DNA of 64,000 nt from assembly GCA_026874595.1 (NCBI GenBank), contig CM049313.1, positions 46,384,159-46,448,158 of the forward strand. The letters run 5' to 3'. This DNA comes from Sipunculus nudus (Eukaryota > Annelida > Sipuncula > Golfingiida > Sipunculidae). The notes beneath the pieces are model-generated. The model saw nothing but the letters and a program-made list of their open reading frames with translations. It did no database searches and was not told the DNA's origin. Below are positions 49,601 through 61,500 of this stretch, one piece after another (position 1 is the first letter of the stretch; each line of letters begins with the position of its first letter). A program made the translations under genes and the position numbers.

Positions 49601-49875
49601 CATTAAGAAATATCCTGTGGGCAAGTGAACCTATGAGTTTATACGACACCATAGAGGGCACCACCGTCAAGGGGTTCAACGAAGAGACATTAGCAAACCT
49701 GCTCAAATTTGTGTGCACTGAACCATGCACAAGGAATGTTGAACTACGTCCTTACCTTCAAGAACATGAAGCACCCAGAAACCAGAGTTCTTTCATCAAG
49801 AACTTGGGTGAACCTACGCCAGAATACCCTCCAAGGGAACGCTTTTTATATCCAAAGGATGCTGTATATTTTTAA
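33923..49875 (+). CDS. MRPS30: Mitochondrial ribosomal protein mL65 (MRPS30), complete four-exon gene
   Basis: This encodes mL65 (historic name MRPS30 or PDCD9), a metazoan-specific protein of the mitochondrial large ribosomal subunit. Exons are 33923-34687, 39301-39412, 40165-40335 and 49472-49875. All have GT/AG borders and the phases 0/1/1 fit, giving 483 codons including the stop (human protein 439 residues). The N-terminus is rich in Arg and lacks acidic residues for about 40 positions (RRFAVGNMKLVRSLLRRAKP), as expected for a mitochondrial targeting peptide. Segments that identify the family are FWYRCGYEDYKIKGKRKD in exon 1, GLVSSFSSCLAQAYNQGF across exons 3 and 4, and TQTVVTDGRQFRFFVYQLNT with LYDTIEGTTVKGFNEETL in exon 4. 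The start is the first ATG after a pyrimidine-rich leader (GGCAACATGG, good Kozak context). Introns are 4.6, 0.75 and 9.1 kb. An AATAAA signal follows 50 bases after the stop. Confidence 0.95.
34848..39110 (+). repeat. 4.2-kb satellite array of 38-bp units in MRPS30 intron 1
   Basis: Roughly 110 head-to-tail units with consensus CCAGACAGTTACCTCCCAGT then GCCCATGATATAACCCTA. Units fall into named variants (AGACAATACCCTTAATACCC, TCTAGTGCCAATGATGTAAT, CAACCAGAAAGTCACC) that recur in blocks, so the array has a higher-order structure. For example, the AACCAGAAAGTCACC variant appears near 36000, 36225, 36635, 37155, 37570, 37725 and 38410. Both ends are more diverged than the middle. A 20-base C run sits at 34924-34943 near the left end. 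Confidence 0.95.
39301..39412 (+). CDS. MRPS30: MRPS30 exon 2
   Basis: One hundred twelve bases, acceptor TTCTTTCAG, donor GCAG|GTAATT. It encodes FIGTDNELSIEAPVPAIEYA then PTQVGFHYMVGRPTSLA, leaving one base. It corresponds to the VPIEIPTIKCKPDKLP region of human MRPS30. Confidence 0.88.
39413..40164. other. MRPS30 intron 2, no feature seen
   Basis: AT-rich unique sequence. Confidence 0.5.
40165..40335 (+). CDS. MRPS30: MRPS30 exon 3
   Basis: One hundred seventy-one bases, acceptor CATTTTAG, donor CAGG|GTAAAA. It encodes YWIGDPCEFTQMGVYCNDYD and later SVVGCGLVSSFSSCLAQAYN. The last part matches the ANAIASLFAWTGAQAMYQG stretch of human MRPS30. Confidence 0.92.
40336..40720. other. MRPS30 intron 3 start, no feature seen
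   Basis: AT-rich unique sequence. Confidence 0.45.
40721..41186 (+). repeat. Dispersed repeat family D, plus-oriented fragment
   Basis: Begins TTTAGCTCAGCTGACTTTAG and carries GAAATTTGGCATACA, CCCGAAATCTCCTACCATAC and CGAAAATTGGGTC. It is the inverted counterpart of 15100-16047. Confidence 0.7.
41187..42260 (+). repeat. Dispersed repeat family E, plus-oriented copy
   Basis: Begins TTAGCAAACCTGTGAGG and ATGCGATGGTGTAG and mirrors 19000-20062. Its left edge interrupts family D, so it is the younger insertion, or they share an end motif. Confidence 0.65.
42519..44405. mobile_element. 1.88-kb Tc1/mariner-pogo-type TIR element
   Basis: Terminal inverted repeats of 26 bp (left 42521-42546, starting CCGTATTTATGCGTGTACAG; right 44378-44403) match at 24 of 26 positions and are flanked on both sides by TA, the expected target duplication. 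The interior is mixed in composition. The one frame of note (minus, 42780-43007) has no recognisable transposase motif, so the copy is non-autonomous or dead. It sits wholly in MRPS30 intron 3. Confidence 0.88.
44446..44975 (+). repeat. Family E copy, left part, split by an insertion
   Basis: Begins GAGCGAACCTGTGAGCTAAT. The same unit resumes after 46882 with TTTTGCTATCTGCG and ACTTAGATTTTATAGGGAAA, so the element at 44978-46880 was inserted into it. Confidence 0.6.
44978..46882 (+). mobile_element. ATGCCCCCGCC-type element with ten 180-bp units
   Basis: Inverted ends ATGCCCCCGCC (44978-44988) and GGCGGGGGCAT (46849-46859). The left end also folds on itself: TATGCCCCCGCCAC pairs with GTGGCCGGGGCATA around AAA (44977-45006). 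Between them are about ten tandem units of about 180 bp with GTACGGACTTTTTTTCGCAA, TGCCTGCAGATATTGGCCTG and GACCAGTTACAGAT. Short frames at 44868-45173, 45294-45533 and 45654-45902 are unit shadows. Confidence 0.82.
46883..48860 (+). repeat. Family E material, right part and further copies
   Basis: Inverted counterpart of 18116-19850: GTCAGTCTCGATCTATTTAT then AGCTTTTGCAGACTGCCAAC (47945-47985), GACAGGTGTCGCCACC (48389), GCATTAGGCCTGTAGGCTTT (48828-48847). At 47880 a second start motif GAACCAATCTGTGAGCTTAT then GCAATGGTGTGG marks a further copy. Confidence 0.7.
48990..49350. repeat. MITE-like remnant
   Basis: CAGTGAAACTTGTGTAATAA then GACCACCC at 48991 resembles the terminal repeat of pogo/Tigger-type MITEs. 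The other end is not clear. Confidence 0.35.
49376..49428. repeat. 27-bp direct duplication
   Basis: ATTCCACTGCTGTTTAAAAG occurs twice, 27 bases apart, about 45 bases before the MRPS30 exon 4 acceptor. Confidence 0.8.
49472..49875 (+). CDS. MRPS30: MRPS30 exon 4 (C-terminal, stop)
   Basis: Four hundred four bases, acceptor TTTGCAG, starting GFSMHHDVTYPITTQTVVTD. This is the best conserved part: TDGRQFRFFVYQLNT, NPLRNILWASEP, LYDTIEGTTVKGFN. After the conserved block the protein carries a tail of about 45 residues ending YPKDAVYF that the human protein lacks. Stop TAA at 49873-49875. Confidence 0.95.
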
Positions 49876-49925
49876 TCACATCTGGAAAATGCGAGTCTCC
49901 ATTTTGTTGAAAACTGTAGACTATA

Positions 49926-49931
49926 AATAAA
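49926..49931 (+). terminator. Polyadenylation signal of MRPS30
   Basis: AATAAA 51 bases after the stop codon, the first canonical signal downstream and in a normal position for a short 3' UTR. Confidence 0.7.
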
Positions 49932-52432
49932 GTAAATTACAGGGGGCTTGGACTTGATAGTCGTTTTGCGCCAGACAGTTGTCCCCCCAGATAGTTGTCC
50001 ACTGAAATAATGACCTGCTAAGGCACTTAAAAATTACATATTTTTTTATAGTGCATAGATTGAAATGAAATTTAATAGAACTTTGTTTAGAAGAATAAAA
50101 TTCCATGAGATTTCAGAATCATTGCAGCTTCTGCACAGGCCATATCCAAAGTTACCGGTAGAAATATTTATGTGAAATTAATGGATCTGCAACGTAATCT
50201 TAAACGAGTTAAAAAGGAGACATGTATGGTATTCTTCAGCTGGCCTATATCAGTGCCGTCGGGATAACTGTTACCACAGCATGGAATCTGGATCATGTGA
50301 TTTCAGGAATAAACAATTAGATATATATTGAATGCTCTCCTCTTGTATGTTACCAGAAACACAAGCTCATCCCCTCATGGAAAATGTGATCACAAAGATC
50401 ACTGGAGGCTTTCTCTTTAAAATCATGGGGTTATGTAATATATTTAGAAGTGCGGTGATGCATGGTTTGATATATAAAATTCTGAAAGAAACAAGGCAAA
50501 ATGTGTATTTGATAAGAGTTTAATCATGCTTCTATTACACAAAAGCTAATACTGTCAACAAATAAAAACTTGGTATACATAAAGTTGTATTTTATGATGA
50601 TAATGATACTCTTCCTTGCAGAATATGGGAGATTAAGACATTTTGTGATTCAAAATATATGATGTATTCAAGGAACTTCTATAATGTGAGTCACCAAGTC
50701 TGATAACTGTGGCTGCAGGGAAAAGTTTATGGCTGAGCAACTTTTTGAGAGAAAAAACCTGGATCAGAACTGTCAGAATGGTGACTCATAAATTAAGCAA
50801 CCTTTCAAACCATGTTACTTCTGAGATAGCAGGTAAAATACAATCTATAGATACGTAAAATGTGTGTTTGTTCAATTCCCATACAAAAATGGTTAAACAA
50901 TGCAATATAATTGTTTAGCAATGCAAAACAATCCCAACTAAACTTTTCAGTGTAATGATAATATGGAAATCCATGTTTACTGTTAATAAATTAATGAACA
51001 ATTATTAATCAATGCTTTCTTTGTAACTCATAACTTACCATTATTAATCCATAAAAAGTATAAATGCAGTAATCCTGTGATTGGTTTATTTTGAGAATAT
51101 TATAAAATCCTTGAGATAATATCAAATATTTAAACATTTCAATTTACATAATTTATATTACAGTTACATGAACGTATAGGTCACTAGCACCAAGATTCAA
51201 ACAACCTGCTTACATTGTTCATATCTAAATCAAGATTTCCTAAATTGTCTTAAAAGAATATAGTAAAGTCAGGAGCCCTCACCACTGGTAAGACTAGGCC
51301 GTCAGAACCATAAATACACATGGAATGTGATGTTGGAAAGTAAGTTAATATAAAGAATATAGGTATATAGTACTTTTGATATAATTGGCATATGTATGCA
51401 TGTATTATGAAAACAAAGCTCACAACAGAATTAAGTTTCATTTCATAATTTCCAGTATACTCATTTATGTGTTCCATCATTCAACAAAACTTGTATAAAA
51501 TAAATTAAAGGGACCTTTCAAACTCAGGGTGCAGCTATAAATAGATGTGCACCCAATAAAAAGAGGATCTACAGTAATATACAAGCAAGGTCTTAATAGA
51601 GTACTGAATATAAACAGAAGAAGGTACATCTTTTTGTAATTGGCAACAAGAAAAATAGTTTTCTTATAAAAGTGCCAGGTTAACTTTTAAATTAATGATG
51701 TGTCTGACAGTCTATAATAAGGGAAATTCACTGATTTAACAAAGACGATACCTCTGCTTTTAATTCAAACAGAGGGATCAAAATACCAAAGAGCTGATAA
51801 AGTCAATACATGTAAATGATTAGACAGTGTACACTGAAAGGATCCACTGTGCCAATGTTTGAGGCAGTCATGGAGATAATTTTCTGAACCAGCAAATATT
51901 TGTTTAACACCTTTGTTGCAATCAGTCCCTAAGGAGACAAACGGATAACATTTTCTTTCAAATATTTAACAGAGAGAATTAAGTATGACCATTATTATAG
52001 TATCACAAATGCTTTCACATGCTAATAAATACAGTTACAGGGTTTGGCACTGAATGACACAGCAAGCATACACAGGTTTTTGAAAATTGCAGCAGATGCT
52101 GTGGCAGGCACCTTAACAATACTTACAATATAATTACTGCAGCATCTGGCCATAATGGTATACAAGGTTTCCATCACAGTGATATATATATAATACCAGC
52201 AACAGTATTGGCTGGATGGATTTGGTGTACATGTTTGCTTTCATAATTGCATCACTTCTGGCACAATATGTTGCAATGGACGTAATTGGTGACTAAGGAT
52301 GACATTAAATTAATTAAATACAATAATTGGCACGTTTCTTTTGCAAATTGACCACATGATGGTAGCAATAGTGTGGTTTGCACAGCCAATAATAGGTGGC
52401 AGCACTGATTGGTGTAATTTGCAGATCCACCA
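49932..52432. other. Convergent intergenic region MRPS30-CCDC87
   Basis: No recognised gene. It includes the CCDC87 3' UTR. On the minus strand an AATAAA lies at 51084-51089, but no site is clearly the cleavage signal. Confidence 0.5.
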
Positions 52433-52597
52433 TTAGATGGCGACAGTTGTTGGTGTAATGGGCTGCAGGTGAGATAAACTGCTGCTTGATTTGCGAGTAT
52501 GCGATTCATAAGATATGACTTGTTGCTTGCGTTCCTCTTGCAACCAGTACAGCATCTCTGTCCGATCCCACTGCATCTTATCTCTGTAAGGTCGCCC
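52433..52597 (-). CDS. CCDC87: CCDC87 last coding exon (stop)
   Basis: One hundred sixty-five bases, acceptor TCCACAG, stop TAA at 52433-52435. It encodes GRPYRDKMQWDRTEMLYWLQ then EERK and a short Ser/Thr-rich tail. GRRYLDKMKHDKVEMLYWLQ is the human counterpart. Confidence 0.95.
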   Translation of the reverse strand, partial: GRPYRDKMQWDRTEMLYWLQEERKQQVISYESHTRKSSSSLSHLQPITPTTVAI

Positions 52598-55500
52598 CTG
52601 TGGAAATAATATTTGACATTCAGATATTAAAATTTCTCATAATACTCATAAGATCATAATTTTAAGGTCCAGCATTACAGCTTGGATGCATTAAATAATA
52701 ACTGCATAGCTACACAAAAAAATTAGGAACACCAAAAAAAAAAGGACAGAATTACTGCTCCTATTTAACAGGGTTAAATTTTTATGGCCCAAGTCCTCCA
52801 TGTCAATCTTGTCAATCACTCCTTTAGTCTCAGTCAATATGTGTGTATTGACATTGCAAATTTTTTTATTGCCTCCTCCAGATGTATGCCTCAGTTTCAT
52901 TGTTTTTGTGTGTGTATGTTCACAAATTGATTAATCATGAACAGAATATGGGAAATTTTCAGGGCATTTTGAGAAAGAGCCAATGAAGAATAAATTAGAT
53001 TTTAGTGTGGATCGGCGCATGATCCATATCCAGGAACGTCCTCATGGAATATTCACCAATGTACAGTCACTTATGCACAAATGAACCTTGGAATAAGGGC
53101 CAAAAAGTGAATGGTGGAGGCATTCTAATTTAGAATGCAGAATTCTACTTGGCAAATTTATCTTTGATAAGGGATGATAAAACAATGTAGATTTGCACCA
53201 TTTCAAGAATGTTCATATATTTTTTAATCTTTCCTGTAAGTTAGCAGAGTTTTCATTTGATCCCAAGTGATTCATCTTCCGAAGAAAAAAAAAAATCTGC
53301 CACTTGTTCCCTAATTTATGTCTCAGATTCTGTTATACTTTTTGGTGTGGCCTTACCAGGTCCCCTGAACTGAATCAAGGCCCTTGATACATGCTGCTTT
53401 GTCACATGACAATGGATTTTAATGGACTGTTTCCAGAATATTTTTGTGTAAATACACTGATCCCAGGACTTTTACTGAATTCACTTTTAGTACAGATGCA
53501 CAGTTATTGGAACACAGAATGTTATATTGTACTGAAGATGTTTAATACCTCAATATCAGCATGTTAGTTGATGTAATAAATCCCCCCCCCCCCCCCATCT
53601 GAGCTATTTAAAAAAAAAAAGACTATAGCCAAATCAGGGGATATTTCAATATTCACCCTTGAATCATTCCCCCACCTTTGAAGATGAATTGATGCCACTG
53701 AATATCAGGTCTGTAATTCTGTGATGTTATACAGATACAGATCTTTGTAGTCAGCAGACATACCTCATAGGTGACTACATCACTAAAGTTGTTCTCCATA
53801 TAATCCAGCTGTTTCATTATGTCCTTTTCTAACTGATCAATTCTCTGAAAATAAAATAACAGATAACATGAACTATGATAAAGTACATGAATTAACAGAA
53901 TAAAATTGATGTTTCAATTAACTTGGTATGTGGTAATATTTCAACATTATATCTTCCCTGAATTTCTTTTACTTTATTTTCCTGCTGACTATATCAACTA
54001 AGCTACAGTGATTGTCCTCTTCTTGTCCCTCTGTCAGTCAGTATGTTGGTTGTACATAAATAATCTGAAGGCATCTTTTGAATCTTTGATGATGACAGCT
54101 GAAGTCACAATTAGCCAATATAGTCCCTTAAATGCTGTAGGAAGAATGAAAAAGCTACAACAAACTAATTCAACTCTGTGCAATAAGTAACAGAAATAAT
54201 TTATGTTGATTTGTATCACTTCTACAAAATGGAGTATAATTTTCAGTCAGCAGAATGCAGGTACTGGATCAGCTTGGGGTCTATATGGATTAATAACAAA
54301 ATACTGTTAGGTTACACTACAACAGTTTCAATTAATATTGTTTATCAGTGCTACCTGGTGTCCATTCATCTAAACAAAATCTTCAGTCCTAATATGAATA
54401 TTAACCAATATATTACAGGCTCTGGCCAGAAATGATTGAACTTTGCAGAAGATAAAAAAAATAACAAAATATATTAAAAATAAAGCATGACAAAGAGAGG
54501 TCTCTTACACTGTAGTAGGTGCTTCTTGTCTTAGCTTCTTCTAAACGAGCAACTGAGGATCCCCGGTAACCTGGTCAAAACACAATGTCAAAACACAAGG
54601 TGTAAACACAATGTCAAAACACAAGGTGTAAACACAGTGTCAAAACACAAGGTGTAAACACAGTCAAACCTCACCTGATGACCACCTCAGTTTAGTGACC
54701 ACCTCAAAATAAGCACCACTATTTTCACAGTCCCAATTCTTTTTGTTCTTAATATCAGACCTTACTTGGATGACCACCACCCGTCGGTGGTCGTATTTTC
54801 GGGGTTTCACTGTACATGTTGAACAATGCTGGCATGACTTTGACAGGATCTGACTGTGGTGTATAACATACAGGTCATAACTGTTACAAATTAGTATATG
54901 ATGCCCTAGCACGTCATTTATGCATGCTCATTACAGGCAACTTCCTTGAAACTGCTGGAACTACTGATGATCTTAAATGGTTGCATTCTTTTTCTTGAAT
55001 AATTATGTGAACACAACAAAACAGAAGAACATTGGGTTGGAACTTCATAAGGTGAAAAACCTCAATGGTCATTCAGATTTATGGACTTATTTAATTAAAG
55101 CCATCCAAGCATTTCCTCTTTATATGTCTTACTTGAGAGATTTTTGTTTTTTCATCTCTAAGGTTATGAACCAAAGCCTTCATTGTTTCATTTCAAAATC
55201 TGAAACAAAAAGTGAAATAAATGGACTTGATTATACAGGTCAGGTCAAGCAAAATCTATTTTTTGACTTATATCATACAGAATTTTTAAATACTTGTGAC
55301 AAAAACAGCAAAATTTAATTCTAATTTAAAGTGTGTTGAAGTCTTTTAAACTTGTGACATTAGAAACATACCTTTTTCGAAAAATCTGTTTGGGTCAGAG
55401 GCATATCGCTCAAAATGTTCCAGTTTAGCCAGGATTATTTCTCGTTTCTGTATCATACTGGTCACCTCTTCCCAACTTGATATGGCCTGCAAAAACCCAT

Positions 55501-58500
55501 GAAATAACAAGCACCCTGAGAAAGTTCACAGCATTACACAAAGAGAATTTTTTAGCATTCTTGAGATCTTATGGCACATTAACTGTCAGAAGTATACACT
55601 TTCTCATGCCATGTGCTTAATATTTTTAATTAAACAAAGTTTTATTCTGTAATTGTAAAAGGAATAGAGACAACACAAAATTATTTGGAACATTTTTAAA
55701 ATTCATGAATTCCTGAAAGCTTGCACATTTAAAAAGCTTGTATGTTACTGTTTTGGAGTAAACAAATATGACTATAACTGAGCAATAAATCTACCTTTAC
55801 CCACAATTATCATAAACTACAAAGTAGTGCATTTTGTGGGTTTTTTTTAAGTTTAAATAAATGGGAAGTCTTAATCTCAACCTGTGAAGACTGTGAAAAA
55901 ATGCTGTACACACTTGATCCAGTGTTAAAGGTGCCCATTCTCCTTCCTTTTGAAAAACAATTTAAGTGAATTCTGGCTTCCTCTGTGTATATATTAATGA
56001 TCTAAGGGTAAGTTTGGTTGTGAAAAGTTCTTATAATGCCTTAGTGAAAGATGTATCAACGTGTTTATTGATAACGTGTTTGTAAACACAGCAATGTTGA
56101 CAAACGAGAAAAACATGTAACCTAAGCAGGTAGGTTGCATATATGCAGAGGTAGAAAGGTCACTTGTTGCAAAACGTCAATTGCAAAGCTATGGCTTATC
56201 TGATTTGCTGCAAGATGCCCTTGTTGAATTTGTTTTTGATTATTTTGGCAGGCCCAGACATATTATAAACAGGTTGAAATAAACAAAAAGCGCAGCCTGT
56301 GTGTGGTGAATCCTCATTTTCTGGCCTATCTTTATAAAAGCTCCAATGGATAACCTTTAGTTTTTATAAATGTCAGATTTCAGCACTTTAAGGGTACAGA
56401 CTAATGTCCAACTACAGAAAAACTTACTGCAGCCACCTAAGGACTGGCAGTATTGAAGACTGTGAAGACTGTTAGGAACCTACTTGTTCCAGCATGGAGA
56501 AGTACTGGTCTGAGCTGTACTTTATGGCCATATCCAGACGCTTGCCGTCAGGCATTTTTAACATGGCCCACACCTTCTCAAGGCGGTCCTGGGTGGCGAG
56601 GTTCTGCTCCTGGGATATTTTCACCTGGAAAATATTACCAAAAAAAATATTAAAATTATGTGATTTCATGGAGATTCTATAATTTTAAAATTCCTAGCAA
56701 TGTTCTTTTTTCCATTTTCAAGGTCATTTAAAGGTTTAAAAGGACATAAATTTGGATTTTTTGGGCAGCCTAAACCTTCACTTCAGAGTCTAATTCTTCC
56801 CCCATTTCCTGTCGCTTATACTCATCATGCAGAAACAAATTCAATGAGATCTTTATCAACAGATTAAAAGCAGGATTATTCCTCTTGGTCTGGAAAAATT
56901 TAGTTTAATATAATGCTTCAATACTGATTTAAATGAAATTAAACTGTGAAGCATGTTTGTCATATCATAGAATTTCATTTAGTTAGATGTGATTATAGAC
57001 AACACCTACCTCTGTCACTTCCCCTATTGTGTTTGAGTCACTCTGTGCTGTGTTAGTTCTATTGACTGACAGACTCCCTGTGTTGTCACTTAACCTAAAA
57101 CAATAACTTCCCAATAGTTATTTTTTTATTTAAGAATAAAAACAACTAAAAAACCCAGTAGATTGCTTAGTATGCCTAGTCCTTATCAGATATTTCAATA
57201 AAACAAATATCTTATGTTTCAGCTGCTTTTTACATTTTTTCTCCATATCTGATCATCAATTCTTTAAAGAGCTGGGTGAAAGGTTAGCTGTAAAACAACT
57301 GGTATATTTTGGCACAAACCTGCAACAATAATATGCAGACAATCCAGAAATTACTGTAAGCAACATAAAAGACTTAGACTTCAAACACACTGATTTTTAT
57401 CAAAGATATAGTTTAACTATATATCTTAAAACTAAAACAAACTTTATATACACATGCATTTACAAAAAATGCTTGACTATAAATCATTTTGATTCTGATG
57501 AAATAATAAATATTTGAGAATTGAAATACCACCTTAACTGATGTACTAACGAACCTTGTCCTGTTTTTGCTATCCCGGTCAAGGTCATCCATGGCTGACC
57601 TCTGTGACCTCCTGGATATGACTGTTGTTTTCCTTGGTGTCCTGACCTTCAAGCTTTCATCAGGGACAACTAATTTGACTGTAGGCTCCACTTCTGTTCA
57701 TGAAAAAAGTAGCAATTTGATTGGAGAACTGAGTTCATGAACTCCTACATTTCATGAATAAATGTTTTACTAAAACTAGCTACCTTGAAACCATACAAGT
57801 TAAACACCTACAATATATAACTGTAATAATTATTTTGAAATGAAGTCACACTGACCCTACTGTTACAGGCCAATATTTTGTAATAGGTTTCCCCATGGGA
57901 TATTTCAGACTTAGCTATATTATTTGAATACCTGTACATACAACAAAATATGACAGCTACTACTAGTTCATATTCAAGTACTGCAATATGTTATTGTTCT
58001 CCATAAATTTTATAGAATGGTTAAGGTGCATTACATTTTCTGACAGTGAAGTTAAAGGGAGGCTATATTTTCTCCTATATATGCATAACTCTTTGTTGAT
58101 TTGTCAGTGTACAAGACTGAAAACAAATCAGTATTTTTAACAAGGCTTGTACAGTATTGATTAATTAATGACACTGTATAAGGCCAAAAAAAAGTATGGT
58201 TCTCAGGCACTTTTTTTCAGAAATCAGTGTGGTTGGGCGATATTTTATTTTTAACCTTTTTTTTGTATGTTTTGATTAAATATCATATGATCAGGGAAAA
58301 GCATAAAAATAACAGAATTTTTTGCTGAACAGGTAAAAGCACTATGTAACAAAGGAAATCCTATCAAAACTGTATTATTTATCTTCTTGAAAGATGAAAA
58401 TCAAATCAAAATGTCTGATATGGGAGGTTAAATTTGATGCAAAATTTTTTTTTGGCCTTATGATTTTTGTATTACCTGGGGTAGGATTCTTGCCCAGGCC

Positions 58501-61500
58501 TCCAAGCAGCACAGAGTTCACGTTCCACATTCCTTCTTTAAACTCCGTCTTCTGCTTCCACAGCTCAGTTTTCTTCTCATCCTCAGCAGATTTGATGGCA
58601 CTGTTTATAACAAGGTAAAATAGTAACTTTTAATATATCAGTCCCACCTAACCATAAATTTACCTGTCTGGCCTTTTGTGCCTGTCCATTCTTGTTTTCT
58701 CAATTCCCTTGGAAGCATGCAACTAAAGTTTCCAAACTGATGGTTATTCTTTCTGCACTGGCCTGCCATCCAGGACCAGTACACATTCATTCTAGGTGAA
58801 GAGGGCATACCCTTGTGGTTAAGACCTTGGCTTGGGGTCTTAGCACACGAGTTGTCAGAATGGGATATGAATTCACAATGTCATAGGCACAAATCAAGAG
58901 ACCTTACAATTACATAACTATTCTCCAGAGTGATAAGATCTATACTAGTTGTCATTCTTTCACATTTCTTTAATTATTTGGATAAATTAAATAAAATTCC
59001 TCTTTAAGCCATGTGATGGTTAAAAATATTTCTATCTGTTTTCTTGTTCTAAAACCAATGAGTTGAAATTTCAAACTATTTTGCTTTAAAGCAAATTTAA
59101 ATTTCTATACAGGTCATTTTTTCCCTCCAAAACTGAATGTTCATGCATTTTGTTTTTCTGTATGGCTGCATGAAAAAAGAAATTTTTTTATCTATATCAA
59201 GCTGTATGTATTAAAATAAGCAACCTTCAATCAAACTCAAATTTTTCTTTGCAGCCAATTTCTTCATGGGAGTTTCCATTTTTTAAGGTTACCCAGACAA
59301 ATTCTGCTTACCCGGGTCTCCGCTCCTCTATCCGACCAGACAGACCAGTGTGTCGTGACATTGTGTTATCACCGGTGGTCGTCTCGTCCTCATCTGGCCC
59401 TTCCTCATCAGAGTCGTAGAAGTGGAAGATGACGCCCATGTAGTCTGTCTCCTGTTGATAACAGTCAATCATGATTATACAATGAAACATCAAAATTACG
59501 GCCACCAACAAGACCTTGATAAAGTGGTCACATTTTCAAGGTGGTCTTCTAGGCTAGGTCTGATATAATGAGTAAAAGAAATCTGGGACTGAAAAAGTGG
59601 GTGTTATTCTGAGGTGGTCACTAAACTGAGATAGTCATTAGGTGAGGTTTTACTGTTAGAAAGCATAAAATGTCACAATGATCATGGTATAATACAATGA
59701 CAGGTGCAACCTGTGATCAGCATCAAATCAACCAGTAACAGGAATAAGGAAAATCAGTTCAATACAGATAAAAGAGATTAAATGAAAACATGATTTAGCA
59801 CAAGATTTATTAATCATGTACATTTTATAATACATATGATTCATTAAACAGAATCATAACTACAAAATCATAACAGCTGAAAATTTAATTATTGGGAAAT
59901 GGTAATCCTACTTACTCATTTTAAGATCTATATGAAGATCATGGAGAAGATCATTAATACAAAATATTCCAATGCTATGCTTTATAACTACAAAGGTATA
60001 CGGGTATGCATAATTAATATGGTTTTTGCCATAATGAAGTCAAATTTCTGGATTAATTAAAGACTTGATTGATGAAGCTGACTGTATAACTCAGGATGTT
60101 CATTTTCTAATTTGAGTTTAACATGCAATACCGGTAAACTAAAAATAAAAGTCATTTACTGATAAAATACTACACAGTCTACACGGTGCCAGTGACCACT
60201 TACAATTGTGGTTAAAAAAATTTGTGAATTATAGAATTGATGGATTTCTGGCATACTCTGTGTACATATTAATGGACTGTAGGTAATTCATGTTGAGAAA
60301 AGTTTTGATTACGCCTCTGTGATGGAAGCTTGAGCATGTTTATCTTTGAGTTGTCTGTAAACATTGTACATGGGTCAATGTGACAAACAGAACAAGTGAC
60401 CCAGGGGGTCATGAAGCTCAGCTAAATAGGAAGACATTCACAAAAGGAATTTTAACATCTGAATGCCAAATTTGTAAGTGGTATCCTAATTTAACTGCAG
60501 CATAGCCCAGAGGATATGGGTAACAGAGACATTTCTAGTTTCCAAGAGGATTTTTCATGGACCTCCCTGGATGTCAAATTAGAAGATTCTAGGTGCTATG
60601 GTTACAATTTGGGCCCTTTCAAATAGAAAACCAGATTTTTGAAGGTTTCAAAAATAGAGAAAAAATGTGTAAAAATTAGAAAAAAATCCAGGTGGGGCCA
60701 CCATTCTGCAGGAACTGATGAAACACTCCATGATGAATATGCATGCAATGATTCATGGTGATCAATGCATTAGTTATTCAGATGCTGGAGCTTTTGTAAG
60801 AATTTTTAATTATTCTGGGGGGTACTTCTGAGCCCCATAGCTCGGAGGATATGGGTAACAGAGACCTTAATTTAGGTTTCCAAGGAGATTTTTTATGGAC
60901 CTCCCTGGATGTCAAGTAATAAGATTCCAGTATCAGCAGTTGTGATTTGTGCCTGGTTATGGATGGACAGACAGATGGATGTTGGAGAAAGAGTGATCCC
61001 TAAAGTTTAGATGATTTTTAGTCAACTGAGCTAAAAATCATGTTAGCTATTGTGGTTGGTTGCATATGTGTGGATGTTTAAAAGTCACTTGGTGCAAAAC
61101 GCCCTTTGCAAAACTCTAGTTGATCTGATTTGCCAACAGAAGTCCTTGTTTACTGTTTGGAATATTTGGCATGTGCTGCCCATGTTATAAGCAAGTGGAT
61201 ATAAACAAAATGGACAGCCTGTGTGCTGTGGGACGTGTGTATTTAGGTCTATTTATCTTCAGTTAATAGACTTCAAATATCGGAACAGGCCCCTTAAATC
61301 ATATAAAATTTCAGTCAAATACTTTTACCTGTGTAGAGAGGTACTTCATGTAATATTTTTACCTGTGTAGGCTGCTACTTCATGTAATATTTTTACCTGT
61401 GTAGACAGGTCCTTCATGTAATATTTTTACCTGTATAGACAGGTACTTCATGTAATATTTTTACCTGCGCAGACAGGTACTTCATGTAATATTTTTACCT

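Noticed and set aside
57530..57556. Alternative donor AAG|GTGGTA for the CCDC87 exon at 57555
   Set aside because: It ends in phase 0 and makes the next exon start GTT AAG TGA, an immediate stop.
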